A stretch of DNA of 64,000 bases, taken from an uncultured Alphaproteobacteria bacterium. Lineage in GTDB: Bacteria; Pseudomonadota; Alphaproteobacteria; RF32; CAG-239. The notes beneath the pieces are model-generated. The model was not told the DNA's origin. It saw only the letters and a list, made by a program, of their open reading frames with translations, and did no database searches. Shown here piece after piece: positions 60,895 to 64,000 of the stretch. A program made the position numbers and the translations under genes. Positions within the stretch are counted from its first letter, which is position 1, and each line of letters starts with the position of its first letter. The DNA lies in contig CAKQSV010000003.1 of the NCBI GenBank assembly GCA_934273635.1, forward strand, positions 110,867-174,866. The letters run 5' to 3'.

Positions 60895-62055
60895 TTATGC
60901 TGCCTTGTTCATTTTGGTGGCGGCAAATTCGTTCATCTTGCTGATGACATAGTCCAAATCTTCATTATCAAGATATGGTGTCATCGGGATAGACAACACG
61001 GTTTTAGAAAGTTTTTCACAAACCGGCAAAGAACGCGTGTTCCATTTTGCATAAGCCGTTTGAGTGTGAACCGGACGCGGATAGTAAGCGCCGCAAGGAA
61101 CGCCGTTTTCTTTAAGGAAAGACATCAGTTCATCACGGTCAGCGCAGTTAATGGTGTACAGCGCATAAGCCGACTGGCAGTTATCCAAAATTTTCTGCTT
61201 GCCAAAGTAGCTACTCAATTCGTTGTCATAACGACTAGCTACGCGGTAACGGTCTTTAAGCTCTTGCTCAAACACTTTCAGTTTTTGCAAAACGACAGCG
61301 GCCTGAAATGTGTTCAGACGACCAGTCATACCCAAACGAACGTTGTCGTAGTGGTCTTCTGGGCTCATACCGTGAACGCGGCAAGACTTAACCAACTCGT
61401 TTTCGGCATCTGAATTGGTGAATACGGCGCCACCGTCACCATAACATGCCAAAGGTTTGGTCGGGTAAAAAGATGTGGCGGTCATATCAGCGATTGAGCC
61501 GGCTCTTTTGCCTTTGTAAACCGAACCATAAGACTGACAAGCGTCTGACAAAACTTTCATACCGTTTTTGTGCGCAATTTCAGTGATTGCGTCATAATCA
61601 CACGGAGAACCGAAAATATCAACAGCCACAACGGCTTTCAGATTGAGTTTGCCTTCAGCCTTAACCTCAGCAATCGCTCTTTCCAAATCTTTCGGATCCA
61701 TATTGTAGGTATTGGGGTCAGAATCCACAAAAATCGGGGTGGCGCCCAACAATACCGGAGCTTCGGCAGAAGCAACAAATGTAAAGGAAGAAACGAACAC
61801 CGCGTCACCGGCTTTAACATCCCACGCCATCAAAGCCAGCGTCAAAGCATCGGTACCGGAACCGCAGGTCGAGCAGTTTTTAACACCCGAGAAAGCAGCC
61901 AACTTGGCATCGAGCTCGCGGGTCTCGGGTCCTTGAGCGTATCCACCGTGGTTCAAAATGGTTTTAAATGCGTTCAAAAAGTTTTCTTGTCCGATAACTT
62001 TCTGAGAAGTTGCGCAGTCAAACAAATTAATAGGTTTTGCAGGTTTAGTAGTCAT
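60895..62055 (-). CDS. DegT/DnrJ/EryC1-family sugar aminotransferase
   Basis: 386 residues. Motifs: GSGTDALTLALMAWDV, SSFTFVASAEAPVLLGATP, SDACQSYGS and PLP lysine Lys200 in TSFYPTKPLACYGDGGAVF, then GMTGRLNTFQAAVV. The TSFYPTKPLACYGDGGA version is close to UDP-2-acetamido-3-keto-sugar aminotransferases such as WlbC/WbpE rather than FdtB. It would make a 3-amino sugar for the glycan or for a modified lipid A precursor. Monocistronic with its own terminator. Confidence 0.85.
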   Translation of the reverse strand: MTTKPAKPINLFDCATSQKVIGQENFLNAFKTILNHGGYAQGPETRELDAKLAAFSGVKNCSTCGSGTDALTLALMAWDVKAGDAVFVSSFTFVASAEAPVLLGATPIFVDSDPNTYNMDPKDLERAIAEVKAEGKLNLKAVVAVDIFGSPCDYDAITEIAHKNGMKVLSDACQSYGSVYKGKRAGSIADMTATSFYPTKPLACYGDGGAVFTNSDAENELVKSCRVHGMSPEDHYDNVRLGMTGRLNTFQAAVVLQKLKVFEQELKDRYRVASRYDNELSSYFGKQKILDNCQSAYALYTINCADRDELMSFLKENGVPCGAYYPRPVHTQTAYAKWNTRSLPVCEKLSKTVLSIPMTPYLDNEDLDYVISKMNEFAATKMNKAA

Positions 62056-62246
62056 TATTCATTCCTTCTAAAAATTTCAACTGAGGGCGATGATAGCAAA
62101 AAAAAATAATATTGCAAAACACAAAACATTTCTGTCTTTGTAACAAAGTAAGAAATATTGTGCTGAAGATGTAAAATTGATTGATTTAGAAAAAAATAAT
62201 GTTATATTACAGAGTGATTTTTTATATTTATGGAAAGGATTTTTCT

Positions 62247-63035
62247 GTGCAAAACATCTTACGGCTCTGTACCTGTCTGTCGGCATTAGGTTTGATGACA
62301 ACCGCCTGCTCTACCTCGGGCACCGCAACATCAACGGCTGACGACGGCGCTTTGGAAAGCTATAACCGCGCGGTTTACACCTTTAACAGCAAGTTTGACA
62401 AATATCTGTTAAAACCGGTGGCGCAAGGGTATCGCAACATGACCAACCAATACACCCGTGACCGCGTCAACAGCGCTTTGGCCAATATTAAAGAGCCGGT
62501 TTCGGCTGTCAACCACCTATTGCAGGGCGAGCCGGTTAAAAGCGGTAAGAGTGTTGCCCGTTTTGCCATTAACTCAACTTTGGGCTTGGCCGGAACGTAT
62601 GACGTTGCCGCTCTGGGGTGGAATATGCCAAAGCAGAGAACCGGTTTTGACGAGACTTTGGCCAGTTGGTGCGTTCCGGACGGACCGTTCCTGATGGTAC
62701 CGTTCTTAGGACCGAGCACGCCTCGCGCCCTTGCCGGTTTGGCCGCTGACTCTTTTGCAAACCCAATGTATTGGGGCACGCTTAATGACGCTAATATCCG
62801 CGACAAAGTTTATCTGCCATATCTGGCCATCAACGCTGTGGCTTTGCGTGAGTCGGGGCTTGATTTGCTTGATGATTTGGAGCGAAACTCGGTTGACTAT
62901 TACTCGACGTTGAAGTCTGCTTATACCCAAAATCGTCAAGGCATGGGTTGCGGTGGTAACGGTGATAACGCGGCCGCAAGCTACGACTTCGGTATGGAAG
63001 AAGAATTTGACGAATTTGATGAAGAAAACAATTAA
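62247..63035 (+). CDS. mlaA: Outer-membrane lipid asymmetry lipoprotein MlaA (VacJ)
   Basis: 262 residues from GTG 62247 with AAAGGA eight bases upstream; no ATG is better placed. The lipobox TTAC gives lipidated Cys21. VacJ core: ESYNRAVYTFNSKFDKYLLKP, VNHLLQGE, RFAINSTLGLAGTYDVA, ETLASWCVPDGPFLMVPFLG and YLAINAVALRESGLD. The acidic C-terminus (FGMEEEFDEFDEENN) is a lineage extension. MlaA removes mislocalised phospholipids from the outer leaflet and hands them to MlaC, encoded 18 bp downstream. Confidence 0.95.
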   Translation: MQNILRLCTCLSALGLMTTACSTSGTATSTADDGALESYNRAVYTFNSKFDKYLLKPVAQGYRNMTNQYTRDRVNSALANIKEPVSAVNHLLQGEPVKSGKSVARFAINSTLGLAGTYDVAALGWNMPKQRTGFDETLASWCVPDGPFLMVPFLGPSTPRALAGLAADSFANPMYWGTLNDANIRDKVYLPYLAINAVALRESGLDLLDDLERNSVDYYSTLKSAYTQNRQGMGCGGNGDNAAASYDFGMEEEFDEFDEENN

Positions 63036-63053
63036 TTTTCAGGAGCTCTTTTG

Positions 63054-63653
63054 ATGAAAAAAAATATTTTTGTTGCTTTTATTGCTGCTCTCTGCCTGAG
63101 CGCAGGCGTGGCAAAGGCCGAGGTTAATGCTAAGGGTGCCGAGCAGTTTGTTAAAAATATGACTAATGAGGGTATTGAGCAAATTATTAACGCCAACGTA
63201 TCTCAAAGCGAAAAACAAGCTCGTTTCAAAAAACTGTTCAATCAGGCTTTGGATTTGGATTTTATCGGCAAATATGTTTTGGGTCGCTATTGGCGTACCG
63301 CCACACCGCAACAGCGCACGGCTTTCGTCAACACCTATCGTGAGCTGAACACCAAAGTTTGGTCTGAGCGCTTTGACGAGTTTAAGGGCAAATCTTTTGA
63401 GTTTAAGGGCACTTCTCCGTCAAACTCAGCCGGTCAGATTTTTGTGAACACTCAGGTGGCAATGGATCAGGGCGAGCCGGCAAGCGTGGTTTGGCGCGTG
63501 AGAGAAAAGAACGGCGAGTTCAAAATTATCGACATCATTATTGAAAAAGTCAGTCTGACCATGGCGAATCGCAATGAATATACCGCGTTTGTCAAAAACA
63601 ACGGTGGTGATGTTGACGCTTTGATTGCCAATTTGAAAGCTAAGCTGAAGTAA
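63054..63653 (+). CDS. mlaC: Periplasmic phospholipid carrier MlaC (Ttg2D)
   Basis: 199 residues from ATG 63054 with AGGAG upstream; the TTG just before it is not needed. Signal peptide ends AKA-E (about residue 22). Tol_Tol_Ttg2 domain: LFNQALDLDFIGKYVLGRYWRTATPQQ, KSFEFKGTSPSN, VVWRVREKNGEFKIIDIIIE. It shuttles phospholipids from MlaA to the inner-membrane MlaFEDB complex, whose genes are not in the window. Confidence 0.95.
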   Translation: MKKNIFVAFIAALCLSAGVAKAEVNAKGAEQFVKNMTNEGIEQIINANVSQSEKQARFKKLFNQALDLDFIGKYVLGRYWRTATPQQRTAFVNTYRELNTKVWSERFDEFKGKSFEFKGTSPSNSAGQIFVNTQVAMDQGEPASVVWRVREKNGEFKIIDIIIEKVSLTMANRNEYTAFVKNNGGDVDALIANLKAKLK

Positions 63654-63676
63654 GAAAAAATTTTCCTTTGGTTGAG

Positions 63677-63703
63677 AAAACTCCGCTCCGGCGGAGTTTT
63701 TTT
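63677..63703 (+). terminator. Terminator of mlaAC
   Basis: Stem AAACTCCGC/GCGGAGTTT followed by seven T. Confidence 0.85.
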
Positions 63704-63736
63704 GTGTTTGGAGCCACCCGCCCAAAGAAAAAAAAG

Positions 63737-64000
63737 GAACCCACGCGTAAAACGCGTGGTTCTTCCTTGACGGCTAGAAGCCTTTACCACTGCCCCCCCC
63801 CTGAACGGGGCACTCAAATGTCTGCCAGACGCAATTTGTTACTACTTACCCGTGAACGGGTCGTTCAAATCCATTGTTAATTGCTCAGCTATCTGATCTT
63901 CTTTTAGCTGATTCTTGATGTAATCGGTTATTTTCTCGGTATTCTTACCAACCGTATCAACATAATACCCCTTGCACCAAAACTCTCTGTTGCGATACTG
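63737..64000 (-). mobile_element. IS200/IS605-family insertion sequence (3' part)
   Basis: The transposase 3' end is followed by the subterminal hairpin typical of this family: GAACC-ACGCGT paired with ACGCGTGGTTC at 63737-63762. Such hairpins are the sites bound by the transposase. A run of nine C at 63793-63801 and a partial duplication of the gene end lie between. The outer end is probably close to the mlaC terminator. Confidence 0.8.
63842..64000 (-). CDS. tnpA: IS200/IS605 transposase TnpA (partial, C-terminal 52 residues)
   Basis: Open frame from the right edge to TAG at 63842. It reads QYRNREFWCKGYYVDTVGKN, then TEKITDYIKNQLKEDQ and ends NDPFTGK. The DYIKNQ block supplies the likely catalytic Tyr with Gln four residues on, as in Y1 single-strand transposases. 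The HuH motif lies beyond the window. Whether the gene is intact cannot be seen. Confidence 0.88.
   Translation of the reverse strand, partial: QYRNREFWCKGYYVDTVGKNTEKITDYIKNQLKEDQIAEQLTMDLNDPFTGK

Overview
The window comes from an alphaproteobacterial chromosome. The signs are a CcrM-type GANTC DNA methyltransferase (41505-42608), the tpiA-secG-pyrG and kdsA-recO-parC gene blocks, a class II KdsA with Cys in the metal site, a 62-aa protein resembling DUF6898, and MlaA/MlaC outer-membrane lipid transport. Lipid A/Kdo synthesis, RlpA, MltB and MlaA show a Gram-negative envelope. Moderate GC with AT-rich spacers, many orphan genes and small hairpin repeats suggest one of the uncultured host-associated alphaproteobacterial lineages; that placement is an inference. 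Layout: 1-3.7 kb is a type I restriction-modification operon on the minus strand (hsdM, four small unknown ORFs, then hsdS leaving the window). Next come a tRNA with anticodon CAU, whose 3' end plus terminator is duplicated, and an alpha/beta hydrolase. Housekeeping genes fill 5-21 kb (parC, recO, kdsA, pyrG, secG, tpiA, ppiD, proS, an FAD oxidoreductase, a U32-family enzyme). 21-27.5 kb is accessory: a GH24-like secreted lysozyme, orphan proteins, a pair of cysteine-rich secreted proteins, a lipoprotein, and dense palindromic repeats. ileS (27852-30938) follows, preceded by an isoleucine-rich leader ORF that runs into a terminator hairpin. 31-41.4 kb is one compact 11-gene minus-strand operon: ppx/gppA x2, rlmE, mltB, rlpA, a D-Ala-D-Ala carboxypeptidase gene, tmk, holB, tatD, an MBL hydrolase and a DHH phosphoesterase. 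After it come ccrM, rpmG, a papain-like DUF1796-type protein, queH, a ferritin/VIT1 membrane protein, a fused FeoA-FeoB and a SIMPL protein. 48.9-51.1 kb holds a striking five-residue-repeat protein, an orphan membrane protein and a candidate small RNA. 51.1-62.1 kb is a surface-glycan cluster with glycosyltransferases, a GT11-hydrolase fusion, an SGNH protein and an FdtA/FdtB/FdtC-like set for dTDP-Fuc3NAc. The window ends with mlaA, mlaC and the 3' end of an IS200/IS605 transposase. Cross-cutting pattern: six to seven unrecognised genes (9289-10305, 15406-15702, 22445-22807, 22889-23443, 26776-27489, 48968-49828, 49885-50856) sit between conserved operons as single-gene cassettes. Most have a sigma70-like promoter, an AU-rich leader without Shine-Dalgarno sequence (several sharing a motif close to ATTATTAATTTAAA) and a hairpin terminator. 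Recognised genes, by contrast, mostly have Shine-Dalgarno sites. The strongest new leads are the ileS leader peptide/attenuator, these cassettes, the embedded ORFs of the restriction operon, and a lysine-rich C-terminal tail shared by glycan enzymes of different families.
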